Below, piece after piece: positions 1 through 8,621 of a stretch of DNA of 64,000 nt. Position 1 is the first letter of the stretch. Each line of letters opens with the position of its first letter. Position numbers and translations under genes: made by a program. The DNA lies in the NCBI RefSeq assembly GCF_048270265.1, contig NZ_JBLWTD010000014.1, forward strand, positions 11,604 to 75,603, written 5' to 3'. The stretch is from Maricaulis sp048270265 (GTDB lineage: Bacteria > Pseudomonadota > Alphaproteobacteria > Caulobacterales > Maricaulaceae). A model generated the notes under the pieces. It did not search any database. It worked only from the letters and a program-made list of their open reading frames with translations, and was not told the DNA's origin.

Positions 1-227
1 TGACGCCGGCGGCCCGCGAGGCCTTTGCGCGAGCCCTCGATATTGAACCGTCAGACGTGCGGGCGCGCTTCTTCATGGCGGAAGCGCAATATCAGGCTGG
101 TGAGCGGGAGGCCGCGCTGTCGGCTTGGCAGGCCCTGCTGGCCGAGACGCCGGACGATGCGGCCTACAGGGCTATGATCGAGGCGCGGCTGGCGAGCTTG
201 TCGCCGGAGCCGGAACCGTCTGAATAG
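1..227 (+). CDS. C-terminal end of a TPR protein, probably CcmI/CycH-like (partial)
   Basis: The window opens inside this reading frame, which runs from base 3 to a TAG at 225-227. The visible 74 residues form one clear TPR-like helical hairpin (AREAFARALDIEPSDVRARF, then AEAQYQAG and AALSAWQALLAETP). This order, with the AWQALLAETPDDA stretch and a short acidic tail, resembles the end of CcmI/CycH, which presents apocytochrome c to the haem ligation complex in the periplasm. The N-terminal membrane part lies outside the window, so any other TPR protein is possible. Confidence 0.55.
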   Translation, partial: TPAAREAFARALDIEPSDVRARFFMAEAQYQAGEREAALSAWQALLAETPDDAAYRAMIEARLASLSPEPEPSE

Positions 228-271
228 GGGAGCAGGGCAGGGGCGAACCGGGATTCAGTCCGGATCGGGCT

Positions 272-487
272 CTAGTCCAGATTGCGGCGGCCAAATTCAG
301 GCCCCGGACGGGATGCGTCATCGCGGACCCAGCTGACGAACATGTCGACCTGGCGTTCGGCTTCAATCTGTACGGATTCAGGAATCTGGGTGTGTTGCAC
401 AACCCGATCGCGCAGGCTGGCCGGGCAGGCCGCTGCGATTGCTCCTGCGGTCGCGAAGACCGCAAACATCACGAGTGCGTTTTTCAT
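272..487 (-). CDS. Small exported protein, 71 aa, unknown function
   Basis: The predicted protein starts MKNALVMFAVFATAGAIAAA and then CPASLRD, a good signal peptide followed by a short, charged mature part of about 50 residues. The ATG at 487 is preceded by a GGGGAAAG Shine-Dalgarno; a TTG one codon upstream is a less likely start. A cysteine follows the hydrophobic stretch, but the preceding residues (AAA) do not make a convincing lipobox. It is convergent with the CcmI-like gene. I do not recognise the family. Confidence 0.55.
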   Translation of the reverse strand: MKNALVMFAVFATAGAIAAACPASLRDRVVQHTQIPESVQIEAERQVDMFVSWVRDDASRPGPEFGRRNLD

Positions 488-490
488 CAA

Positions 491-817
491 GCTTTCCCCA
501 GCTGTGAATCAATCCGTCGGATGCATTACAGAAGCTTAATGAAGGCGGCAGGTCCATCCCGACTATCGATAACAAGGCGGATTTGTGGCCATCCGGTGGC
601 CAAAATCCGCACTTTTCGCCGGTTGAGCCGGTTTCCCGCGTTGTGTCAGCGACAGTCCTGAAGGTATCGGCATGCAAGGGCCGGCGGTGCGGCCAGTCAT
701 AAAACATCCCGAAAATGGCGTTGGTGGCTTTGGAAAAGTGAAAGGGTGACGCTATACCCTCACCGCAAGACCGGCGCTGTTCAGGTGAGCTGCAGCCATA
801 ACTCGGATAGGCATTTG
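491..817. other. Intergenic region between divergent small exported gene and histidine kinase
   Basis: About 330 bases without a convincing gene. It must hold the promoters of the two divergent neighbours. A GTG at 746 in frame with the kinase would add 24 residues of unlikely composition, so I treat that part as leader. A short direct repeat GTGGCCA occurs twice near 583-600. I see no terminator, tRNA or strong operator. Confidence 0.5.
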
Positions 818-2857
818 ATGGTGGCAGATCAGAACAGGGGCGAGGCTCCAGGCCGATCACATGCCTATCAGACCGTGCTCGACCTGGTCCGACTGAGCTC
901 GGTCGGCCACGCCGATCACGGGCGCGCCATTCTCGAGATCCTGCAGCGCGTCAAAGCCCATTTCGATTTGCCGCGTGCGGCGGTTTGCCAGATCCAGTCC
1001 GGGCGCTACTCGGTCGAGTATATCATTGACGATACGGGGCAATATGCGGTCGGGGACACGCTGGACCTGGCCGGGAGCTGGTGCCAGCAGGTTGTCGAAC
1101 TCGACCAGACCATCATGGCCGCCTGTGCTGCCGGAAGTGAGTATGAGCGCTATCCGGGGTTCCGCACCGGAAACGCCCAGGCTTATGCCGGCGCGCGTAT
1201 CCTGGTGGATGGCCAGCTTCACGGCACGCTCAACGTCACGGCTGACGCCGCGCGCCAGACCCCGTTCGATGCGGATGACCGCAATGTGCTGGAGACGGCC
1301 GCAGCCCTCGTGGGCCACCATGTTTCGCTGCAGCAGGCCGAAGCGCGATTTGACCTCGCCGTTCGTGGCTCGAGTGCCGGTTTGTGGGACTGGGACATGA
1401 TCGGCAATTCGGTCTACTGGTCGCCGCGCTGTTACGAATTGCTGGGAATGGATCCGGCGACTCACACGCCGCAGGTCGGGGATTTCACCGACTTGCAGCA
1501 CCCGGATGAGCGCGAGGCGATGGCCGAGGCGATCGAGCGCCATCTCAAGGATCGTGTGCCCTACAGGATCGAGCACCGCATCCGTCATGCCGACGGTCAC
1601 TTTATCTGGGTGCATTCGCGCGGCCAGGCGGTGTGGGACCGGGCCGGTGTGCCGCAACGCATGGCCGGGTCGATCGAGGATATCACCGAGCGCAAGCGGG
1701 ACAGTGAAGCGTTGCTCCGCAGCGAGGAGCGCTATGAGCTCGCCGTTCGTGGCACCGGTGTGGGAATCTGGGACTGGGATGTCGCGAGCGGATCCGTGTT
1801 CTGGTCGGAGCAACTCAAACGCATCCTCGCTCCGGGCATCGCGGAACCGGAATTGTCGATCGAGAAATTTGCCGCGCGCATCCATGAAGACGATCGTGAC
1901 CGCGTCCTCGACATGCTGCAGCGGCACCTGGCGCGCGAAACCGAGTATCGCGTCGAGTACCGCAATCGCCTGCCGGACGGACGCGTGATCTGGGTGCACA
2001 CGCGCGGCCAGGCCATCTGGAACGAAAATGGCGAGCCGGTGCGCATGGCCGGCTCCTGCCATGACATCACCGAGCGCAAGGAAGCCGAGATGCGCATGGC
2101 CTTGCAGGCCGATGAGCTGCGCCGCACCAATCGCGAGCTGGAGCAATATGCCTCGATCGCCTCGCATGACCTGCAGGAACCCCTGCGCAAGATCACCAGT
2201 TTCGGCGCCCTGCTGGCGCGGGACTATTCGGGCAGCATGGATGAGCGCGGCCGCATGCTGATTGACCGGATGGTCGACGGCGCGCAGCGCCTGCGCCAAC
2301 TGATCCAGGACCTGTTGAGCTATTCGCGGTCCTCGAATGACGAGATGCAGTTCGCGGATGTGCCGCTGTCTGTGCTGGTCGAGGATGTGTGCAATGATTT
2401 CGAGCTCACCATCGCCGAAACCGGCGCGACGATCACCTGTGAGAGCGATGCGGTCCTGCGCGGCGATCCGCTCCTGCTGCGCCAGCTCTTCCACAACCTC
2501 TTGAGCAATTCACTCAAGTATCGCGGCGAGGCACCGCCACAGGTGAGCTTCGAGGCGAGGCAGACAGACGACGGTTCAAGCTGGCAAATCCTGGTCCGTG
2601 ACAATGGCATCGGCTTCCCCAGCCGCTATGCCGAACGTGTCTTCGAGATGTTCAAGCGCCTGCACCCGCGCGATGCCTATCCGGGCACCGGGATCGGTCT
2701 GGCCCTGTGTCAGCGTGTCGTCGAGCGTCATGGCGGGCGCATCCGGGTGGAGAGTGAGCCGGGGGTGGGCACCGGCTTCCATATCGAGTGGCCGCTGGAC
2801 CCGGCGGAGGAGGTCATGGGCATCGCGGCCGGTGCCGGTGAGACGCTCCCCTCGTAA
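818..2857 (+). CDS. GAF/PAS-PAS sensor histidine kinase, cytoplasmic
   Basis: A 679-residue sensor kinase. A GAF domain occupies roughly residues 20-175, followed by two near-duplicate PAS/PAC modules (each starting LAVRG.G.G.WDWD and ending with a GS..DITERK linker), a HisKA domain with SHDLQEPLRKI (phospho-acceptor His) and a HATPase_c domain with DNGIGFP and GTGIGLALC. No membrane segment is visible, so it should sense an internal signal and act in the cytoplasm. The SHDLQEPL box is the type found in bacteriophytochrome-like kinases, but no chromophore-binding Cys stands out. There is no response regulator next door, so it is an orphan. The start at 818 is preferred over a GTG at 746. Confidence 0.9.
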   Translation: MVADQNRGEAPGRSHAYQTVLDLVRLSSVGHADHGRAILEILQRVKAHFDLPRAAVCQIQSGRYSVEYIIDDTGQYAVGDTLDLAGSWCQQVVELDQTIMAACAAGSEYERYPGFRTGNAQAYAGARILVDGQLHGTLNVTADAARQTPFDADDRNVLETAAALVGHHVSLQQAEARFDLAVRGSSAGLWDWDMIGNSVYWSPRCYELLGMDPATHTPQVGDFTDLQHPDEREAMAEAIERHLKDRVPYRIEHRIRHADGHFIWVHSRGQAVWDRAGVPQRMAGSIEDITERKRDSEALLRSEERYELAVRGTGVGIWDWDVASGSVFWSEQLKRILAPGIAEPELSIEKFAARIHEDDRDRVLDMLQRHLARETEYRVEYRNRLPDGRVIWVHTRGQAIWNENGEPVRMAGSCHDITERKEAEMRMALQADELRRTNRELEQYASIASHDLQEPLRKITSFGALLARDYSGSMDERGRMLIDRMVDGAQRLRQLIQDLLSYSRSSNDEMQFADVPLSVLVEDVCNDFELTIAETGATITCESDAVLRGDPLLLRQLFHNLLSNSLKYRGEAPPQVSFEARQTDDGSSWQILVRDNGIGFPSRYAERVFEMFKRLHPRDAYPGTGIGLALCQRVVERHGGRIRVESEPGVGTGFHIEWPLDPAEEVMGIAAGAGETLPS

Positions 2858-2950
2858 ACTATGATTTGACCTATGCAGTGAGATTGTCGACATTTCCTGC
2901 GACCCACCCCATGTTATCCATATCTGAAATCCAACAATGAGTTTGACCCT

Positions 2951-3859
2951 ATGAAGCCTGACAGTCCTGTAATGACGCGATCCATGTCGATAATCCGAAC
3001 TTGGGGTACGCTCAACTGGGCCAGTGTTTTCTCGGTTATTCTCTATCCGGTTCTGGGGGTTGCGCTGTTGGTGACCATGGTCGTGCTCGGCCTGGCGCTT
3101 GAGGGGCTGACCCTGCACTGGTGGTATGCACCGCTTGGCCTGGCTGTGATGGCTGCGACGATCTTCCTCTGCAATATGGGGATCGGTCCCTTGCACCGGA
3201 TCTGGCAACACCGCGCCGGCGAGATCAAATGGCCGGCCCAGGTCATCTTCATGTTCAATTGCATCCTGGCGATGCAGGGTTCGCTGAAAGACTGGGTGAA
3301 CTATCATTCCCAGCATCACCGCTTTGCCGACAATCCCGGCGACCCCCACAATCCCTTTGAGAGCAAGGTCTGGGCCTGGATGGGCTGGATCCTGTGGCGT
3401 GATTCTGCCGATCTCGAACGTCCGATGCCGGTCTGGCTGAAGGAAAACAAGGTCGTCCTGTTCGCTGACCGTTTTCACGTCTCGCTTTCGCTGGTGATGC
3501 ATTTCCTGATTCCGGGCCTGGTCTATCTGGCTGTCGCCCTGAGCGGCGGGTCGCTGATCCTGCTCGCCCTGCTGCATGCCTGTGTGATCATTGGCCGTGG
3601 CATCCAGTTCCACGCCACCACGCTGGGTGTGAATGTCTTCGGCCATCTGGAAACGCCGAAATGGGTTGATTACCTGCTGGCCCTGCTGACCGGCGGCGAA
3701 GCCCTGCACGATCACCATCATGAATTCCCGCGCAGCGCATTGCATTTGCCCAAGCGCGGCATCTGGAACCGGATTGTCGATTATAACGGCACCATGCTTC
3801 TGGTCCTGCGCCGTCTCGGCCTGGCCAAGAATCTGGAAATCGCGCCACAATTCGCCTGA
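2951..3859 (+). CDS. Acyl-CoA/fatty acid desaturase (delta-9 type)
   Basis: A 302-residue integral membrane di-iron desaturase. The three histidine boxes are visible: HRIWQH at residues 82-87, HSQHH at 119-123 and HDHHHEF near the C terminus. Hydrophobic segments flank them (about 25-50, 58-80 and a pair around 180-210), as expected for the family. It introduces a cis double bond into a saturated acyl-CoA or acyl lipid to adjust membrane fluidity. It is monocistronic and ends at a strong terminator. The exact substrate and position of the double bond cannot be read from sequence. Confidence 0.9.
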   Translation: MKPDSPVMTRSMSIIRTWGTLNWASVFSVILYPVLGVALLVTMVVLGLALEGLTLHWWYAPLGLAVMAATIFLCNMGIGPLHRIWQHRAGEIKWPAQVIFMFNCILAMQGSLKDWVNYHSQHHRFADNPGDPHNPFESKVWAWMGWILWRDSADLERPMPVWLKENKVVLFADRFHVSLSLVMHFLIPGLVYLAVALSGGSLILLALLHACVIIGRGIQFHATTLGVNVFGHLETPKWVDYLLALLTGGEALHDHHHEFPRSALHLPKRGIWNRIVDYNGTMLLVLRRLGLAKNLEIAPQFA

Positions 3860-3883
3860 TCCGGCCGCGGTCGCGTAACAATC

Positions 3884-3911
3884 AGCCCCGGCAATCCTGC
3901 CGGGGCTTTTG
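3884..3911 (+). terminator. Intrinsic terminator after the desaturase gene
   Basis: A perfect 10-bp stem AGCCCCGGCA / TGCCGGGGCT with a 4-base ATCC loop runs directly into TTTT, 25 bases after the desaturase stop. Confidence 0.9.
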
Positions 3912-4127
3912 ATTGTCTGCCCGTCGCGGCGTCGGGTGCGGGCCCGTTTTTCCGCGCGGGCAGGCGGTTCCGGGGCAGGTGCTGGCCAGTGGGCCGGATT
4001 TGCATCCCGTATATGCGAAAATGGAAGTTGAGGCCTGCCGTTGCCGGCACTGATTTTTCGCAGAAAAGGCTATGTTGAAGCATGGACCGGGTGGCGGATC
4101 GGCGTTAGCGTCTGCATCAAAGCTTCA

Positions 4128-4143
4128 TACCGAATGTTCGATA
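4128..4143. promoter_or_regulatory. Palindrome upstream of the acyl-CoA dehydrogenase operon, candidate operator
   Basis: TACCGAATGTTCGATA contains the perfect dyad CGAA-TG-TTCG, extended by TA at both ends. It lies 35 bases before the first ATG of the catabolic operon, where a TetR-type repressor would be expected to bind. No regulator gene lies next to it. The rest of the 318-base gap (3860-4177) holds only the desaturase terminator. Confidence 0.4.
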
Positions 4144-4177
4144 ATGACAAATAAGTCGCGACAGACTGGGGAGAAAC

Positions 4178-5353
4178 ATGCCGGATCTTGATACCTTCCG
4201 CGCCGAGACGCGCGCCTGGCTTGAAGCCAATTGCCCGGACGAAATGCGCCGCCCGATGAAAGCCGAAAGCGATGCGGTCTGGGGCGGCCGCAAGGCGGTC
4301 TTCCAGTCGGACGCGCAGAAAACCTGGCTCGATCGCATGGCCGCCAAGGGCTGGACTGTGCCGGAATGGCCGGTTGCCTATGGCGGCGGTGGTCTCTCGA
4401 AAGACGAAGCCAAGGTGCTGCGCGAGGAAATGGGACGCATCAAGGCGCGCTCGCCCCTGGTCTCCTTCGGCATCTGGATGCTTGGGCCGGCGCTGCTCAA
4501 ATACGGCAATGAAGAGCAAAAGCTCGAACACCTGCCCAAGATCGCCCGCGGTGAAATCCGCTGGGCCCAGGGCTATTCCGAGCCGAATGCCGGCTCCGAC
4601 CTCGCGGCCCTGATGACCAAGTGCGAGGACAAGGGCGATCATTACCTCGTCAATGGCCAGAAAATCTGGACCTCCTATGCCGACCAGGCTGACTGGATCT
4701 TCGTGCTGGTGCGCACCGATTTCGCCGCCAAGAAGCATGAAGGCATCAGCTTCATCCTCGTCGACATGGATCAGCCCGGCGTCACCACCAAGCCGATCAA
4801 GCTGATCTCCGGCAAATCGCCCTTCTGCGAGACCTTCTTTGATGATGCCCGCGCCGAGAAGAAAAATCTCGTCGGCGAAATCAACAAGGGCTGGAGCATC
4901 GCCAAATACCTGCTCACCCATGAGCGCGAGATGATTGGCGGCACGGGCGCCGGAACCGGCACCATGCGGCCGATGGGCGATGTCGCCATCCAGCAGGTCG
5001 GGCTCAATGAGCACGGCCAGCTGTCCGATCCGGTCCTGCGCACCGATGTCGCGCGCGCCGAGATCGATGGTCTGGCATTTCTGGCGACGATGGAGCGCGT
5101 CACCGAAGAGGCCAAGTCCGGCCAGGGCGTGGGCGCCAATTCCTCGATGCTGAAATATTACGGCACCGAGCTCAACAAGCGCCGGCTTGAATTGATGATG
5201 GACGGCTCGGGCCATGACGGTCTGGCGTGGGATGGCGATGGCGATGTGGCGCGGCACTGGTTGCGCACCAAGGCCAATTCGATCGAGGGCGGAACCTCCG
5301 AGGTTCAGCTCAACATCATCTCGAAACGCATTCTCGACCTGCCGAGCGCCTGA
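4178..5353 (+). CDS. Acyl-CoA dehydrogenase, catalytic subunit type
   Basis: A 391-residue FAD-dependent acyl-CoA dehydrogenase (alpha,beta-desaturation of an acyl-CoA). GGGAG precedes the ATG by 4 bases. It has the family pattern WAQGYSEPNAGSDLA and IWTSYADQADW in the middle, and near the C terminus SIEGGTSEVQ, which supplies the Glu that acts as general base. Its immediate partner (5365) lacks that Glu, so the two may form one heteromeric enzyme. It is the first gene of the ten-gene operon. Electron transfer would go to ETF and the quinone pool. Confidence 0.9.
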   Translation: MPDLDTFRAETRAWLEANCPDEMRRPMKAESDAVWGGRKAVFQSDAQKTWLDRMAAKGWTVPEWPVAYGGGGLSKDEAKVLREEMGRIKARSPLVSFGIWMLGPALLKYGNEEQKLEHLPKIARGEIRWAQGYSEPNAGSDLAALMTKCEDKGDHYLVNGQKIWTSYADQADWIFVLVRTDFAAKKHEGISFILVDMDQPGVTTKPIKLISGKSPFCETFFDDARAEKKNLVGEINKGWSIAKYLLTHEREMIGGTGAGTGTMRPMGDVAIQQVGLNEHGQLSDPVLRTDVARAEIDGLAFLATMERVTEEAKSGQGVGANSSMLKYYGTELNKRRLELMMDGSGHDGLAWDGDGDVARHWLRTKANSIEGGTSEVQLNIISKRILDLPSA

Positions 5354-5364
5354 GGAGACATCAC

Positions 5365-6504
5365 ATGGCAATGCTGCTGAATGAAGAACAAGGCATGCTC
5401 AAGGATGCCGCCAAGGGGTATCTCAAGACGTCGGCTCCGATCAGCCAGTTGCGCAAGCTGCGCGACACGGAAAGCGCCGATGGTTTTGATCGCAAGACCT
5501 GGAAGGACATGGCCGAAATGGGCTGGGCCAGCGTGCTGGTGCCCGAAGACCATGGCGGTGTCGCCATGGGCCATGTCGCCGCCGGTGTGATTGCCGAGGA
5601 AATGGGCCGCACTCTGACCGCTTCGCCTTTCCTGTCGACCGCGATCCTGGGCGCCACGGCGCTGTCGCGTTTTGGCAGCGAGTCCCAGAAGGCGGAATTC
5701 CTGCCGCGTCTGGCCGCCGGTGATTTTCTCACGGCCCTGGCTGTCGACGAGACCCATAAACACAATCCCTCGACCGTAACCACGACGGCGCAGCGCTCGG
5801 GCAATGGCTTCAAGCTCGATGGCCGCAAATCCTTCGTCGCCGAAGGCCATGTCGCCGACATGCTGATCGTCTCGGCCCGCACGGCCGGCGCTGATGGCGA
5901 GCCGGAAGGCATCACGCTCTTCCTGGTGCCGCGTGAGGCCGCGGGCGTTTCGGTTGAACGCGCCTCAATGATCGATAGCCGTAACTCGGCTGCGATCACG
6001 CTTGAGGGCGTTGAGGTCACCGCCGATGCCGTCCTCGGCGAGGTCGATGGCGGCTATACGGCGCTGGAAGCCGTGCTTGATGCCGGACGCGCCGGTCTGG
6101 CGGCCGAAATGTCCGGTTCGGCGCAGGAATGCCTGGGCCAGACGCTCGGCTACCTGCGCGAACGCAAGCAGTTCGGCGAAATCATCGGCACCTACCAGGC
6201 GCTGCAACATCGCGCCGCGCATCTCTATACCGAGATCGAGCTGGGCAAATCCATCGTCCTCAAGGCGTTGCAGACTCTGGACATGGCGCCCGACCATGCT
6301 GCGATGATGGTCTCGGCGGCGAAGTCGAAACTGGGCCAGGTCGCCCAGCTTGCGGCCCGCGAGGCGATTCAGATGCATGGCGGTATCGGCATGACCGACG
6401 AATACGATATCGGCTTCTTCATCAAACGCGTCCGCGTCGCCGAAGCGATGTATGGTGATGCCAATTACCACACCGACAAGTTCGCACGTTTGCGCAAATA
6501 CTAA
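5365..6504 (+). CDS. Acyl-CoA dehydrogenase, likely non-catalytic partner subunit
   Basis: A 379-residue acyl-CoA dehydrogenase-fold protein starting 11 bases after the previous gene; the AGGAGAC just before the ATG fixes the start. It keeps the fold landmarks (MHGGIGMTDEYDIGFF, LDAGRAGLAAEMSG), but where catalytic members have Y-E-G-T it reads AMYGDANYH, so the general-base Glu is missing. Adjacent pairs of this kind, one with and one without the Glu, form alpha2-beta2 heterotetramers in steroid side-chain catabolism (FadE28/FadE29-type). That it pairs with the 4178 product is inference. Confidence 0.88.
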   Translation: MAMLLNEEQGMLKDAAKGYLKTSAPISQLRKLRDTESADGFDRKTWKDMAEMGWASVLVPEDHGGVAMGHVAAGVIAEEMGRTLTASPFLSTAILGATALSRFGSESQKAEFLPRLAAGDFLTALAVDETHKHNPSTVTTTAQRSGNGFKLDGRKSFVAEGHVADMLIVSARTAGADGEPEGITLFLVPREAAGVSVERASMIDSRNSAAITLEGVEVTADAVLGEVDGGYTALEAVLDAGRAGLAAEMSGSAQECLGQTLGYLRERKQFGEIIGTYQALQHRAAHLYTEIELGKSIVLKALQTLDMAPDHAAMMVSAAKSKLGQVAQLAAREAIQMHGGIGMTDEYDIGFFIKRVRVAEAMYGDANYHTDKFARLRKY

Positions 6505-6530
6505 GCCGGTCAAGGCCGGGGAGGGCCGAT

Positions 6531-7322
6531 ATGGATTACACAGGAAAAGTGGTCGCGATCACGGGCGGTGCCCGCGGGATCGGCCTGGCCATGGCCAAGG
6601 CCTTTCACGAACGCGGCGCGAAAGTCGCGATCGCCGATCTGGAGGGCGCTGAACAGGCGGCCAAACAGTTCGACGGCTATGGCGCCCGCGTCGATGTCAC
6701 AAGGGAGGCCGATATTGCGGCTTTCCTGATCCAGACCGAGGACCGTCTCGGGCCTGTCGATGTCTATGTCTCCAATGCCGGCATCCTGCGCACCGACGAA
6801 CCGAGCTGGGATGCGGCTGGAGCCGACGACAAGGCGTGGCATGACAGTTTCGAGGTCAATGTGATGGGCGCCGTGCGTGGTGCGCGTCAGGTCTGGCCGC
6901 GGATGAAACCGCGTGGCGGCGGCGTTTTCGTCCTGGTCGCTTCGGCGGCCGGCCTGCTGGCCCAGATCGGCGCCTCCTCCTACAGCGCCAGCAAGCACGC
7001 TGCCGTCTCCTTCGCGGAGAGCCTGGCGATTGCCCATGGCGATGAAGGTCTGCAGGTTGTCTGCGTCTGTCCGCAGGCGGTGCGCACTGATATGCTCGGC
7101 GGCAGCGAGGATGGCGGTATTGCCGGTGCTGACGGGATTGTCGAGCCGTCAGACGTCGCCGAGGCGATGCTGGCTGCGATCGAGAACAAGCATTTCCTGG
7201 CCTTTTCGCATCCGAAGGTCGCCGATTACGAAGCCTTGCGGGCCACCCAGCGGGATCGCTGGCTCGGCGGCATGCGCAAGTTCCGCCGCATGATGGTCAG
7301 CGAGCGCGGCCGGCCGGTCTAG
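6531..7322 (+). CDS. Short-chain dehydrogenase/reductase
   Basis: A 263-residue classical SDR. The cofactor motif TGGARGIG is at residues 11-18, NAG follows at the end of beta-4, and the catalytic Ser/Tyr/Lys lie in SSYSASKHA. In this operon it would most simply oxidise a hydroxyacyl-CoA or a side-chain alcohol. It starts 26 bases after the acyl-CoA dehydrogenase pair, with GGGAGGG as ribosome binding site. The substrate is not deducible. Confidence 0.88.
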   Translation: MDYTGKVVAITGGARGIGLAMAKAFHERGAKVAIADLEGAEQAAKQFDGYGARVDVTREADIAAFLIQTEDRLGPVDVYVSNAGILRTDEPSWDAAGADDKAWHDSFEVNVMGAVRGARQVWPRMKPRGGGVFVLVASAAGLLAQIGASSYSASKHAAVSFAESLAIAHGDEGLQVVCVCPQAVRTDMLGGSEDGGIAGADGIVEPSDVAEAMLAAIENKHFLAFSHPKVADYEALRATQRDRWLGGMRKFRRMMVSERGRPV

Positions 7323-7376
7323 GCTGACGCCGCGCCCACGAAACACACCAAACCAGATATTCACGGGAGAGATGAG

Positions 7377-8621
7377 ATGGACTTAGGTATTTCAGAGCGG
7401 GTCAAGCCGCTGATCGAGCAGGTTCGGGCCATGGTGCGCGACGAAATCCTGCCGCTCGAGGATGAGTATCATGCCGAGGTTGGCAAGGCCGCCGGCGGCG
7501 AACGTTTTGCCTTTACCGACCGCCAGATCGAAATCCGTGAAACCCTGAAAGCCAAGGCCCGCGAACGCGGCCTGTGGAATTTCTGGCTCACCGGTTCCGA
7601 TCGCGGCTATGGTCTGACGACGCTGGAATACGCCTATCTCGCCGAGGAAATGGGCTGGTCCTTTCTCGCACCGGAAGTCTTCAACTGTTCCGCGCCGGAC
7701 ACCGGCAATATGGAAGTCATCGAGCGCTATGGCTCGACGGCGCAAAAGGAACGCTGGCTCTCCGATCTGCTCGAGGGCAAGAAGCGCTCCGCCTATCTGA
7801 TGACCGAGCCGGATGTGGCGTCGTCGGATGCGACCAATATCGCCTTCTCCGCCGTGCTTGATGGCGATGAGTGGGTCCTCAATGGCGAGAAATACTGGGC
7901 CTCGGGCGCCGGTGACCCGCGCTGCGCCGTCTATGTACTGATGGCCCGCACCGAAGGCGAAGAGGCCGGCCGCCATGGCCGTCATTCGCAATTCCTCGTC
8001 GACGCCGCCACACCGGGTATCGAGCTTCTGCGTCCGATGACCGTGTTCGGTCATGACGACGCGCCACACGGCCATATGCATATCCGTTTCACCAATGTGC
8101 GCATTCCCAAGGACGCGATCATTCTCGGCCGCGGCAAGGGTTTCGAAATTTCCCAGGGCCGGCTTGGACCTGGCCGCATCCACCACTGCATGCGCGCCAT
8201 CGGCCAGTCGGAGCGGGCGATGGAACTGATGTGCCGCCGCGCTGTCTCGCGCACGGCCTTCGGCCAGAAGCTCGCGCGTCTCGGTGCCAACAAGGACATC
8301 ATCGCCGAACGCCGCATGGCGATCGAACAGGCGCGTCTCCTGTGCCTGAAGGCGGCCTGGATGATGGACCAGGGCGATGCCCGCGCGGCAGCCCCCTACA
8401 TCTCCCAGATCAAGGTCATCGCACCGCGCGTGGCGCTGGAGACGGTCGACGAGGCGATGCAGATGCATGGCGGTACCGGTGTCTCCCAGGATACGCCGCT
8501 GGCCAGCATGTGGGTCGGCCTGCGCACCCTGCGCTTTGCCGATGGTCCTGACGCCGTCCACCGCATGGTGATCGCGCGCCAGGAGCTCAAGCGCTATGTC
8601 AACGAGGCGATGGAGGGCTGA
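7377..8621 (+). CDS. Acyl-CoA dehydrogenase, ACAD10/11-like
   Basis: A 414-residue acyl-CoA dehydrogenase of the longer type. Its C-terminal catalytic stretch is FADGPDAVHR, with Asp where medium-chain enzymes have Glu, a substitution typical of the ACAD10/ACAD11-like branch. MHGGTGVSQDTPLASMW is the usual segment before it. A GGGAGAGATG ribosome binding site fixes the ATG. It directly abuts the acyl-CoA synthetase gene. It probably handles a different chain length or branching pattern from the 4178/5365 pair. Confidence 0.9.
   Translation: MDLGISERVKPLIEQVRAMVRDEILPLEDEYHAEVGKAAGGERFAFTDRQIEIRETLKAKARERGLWNFWLTGSDRGYGLTTLEYAYLAEEMGWSFLAPEVFNCSAPDTGNMEVIERYGSTAQKERWLSDLLEGKKRSAYLMTEPDVASSDATNIAFSAVLDGDEWVLNGEKYWASGAGDPRCAVYVLMARTEGEEAGRHGRHSQFLVDAATPGIELLRPMTVFGHDDAPHGHMHIRFTNVRIPKDAIILGRGKGFEISQGRLGPGRIHHCMRAIGQSERAMELMCRRAVSRTAFGQKLARLGANKDIIAERRMAIEQARLLCLKAAWMMDQGDARAAAPYISQIKVIAPRVALETVDEAMQMHGGTGVSQDTPLASMWVGLRTLRFADGPDAVHRMVIARQELKRYVNEAMEG

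Noticed and set aside
746..817. GTG start extending the histidine kinase by 24 residues
   Set aside because: The extension has unusual composition and precedes the GAF domain without adding structure; the ATG at 818 is the simpler start, though not proved.
857..2494. 545-codon minus-strand frame
   Set aside because: Antisense to the GAF/PAS histidine kinase, which has unmistakable domains.
4070..5371. 433-codon minus-strand frame
   Set aside because: Antisense to the first acyl-CoA dehydrogenase; composition not protein-like.
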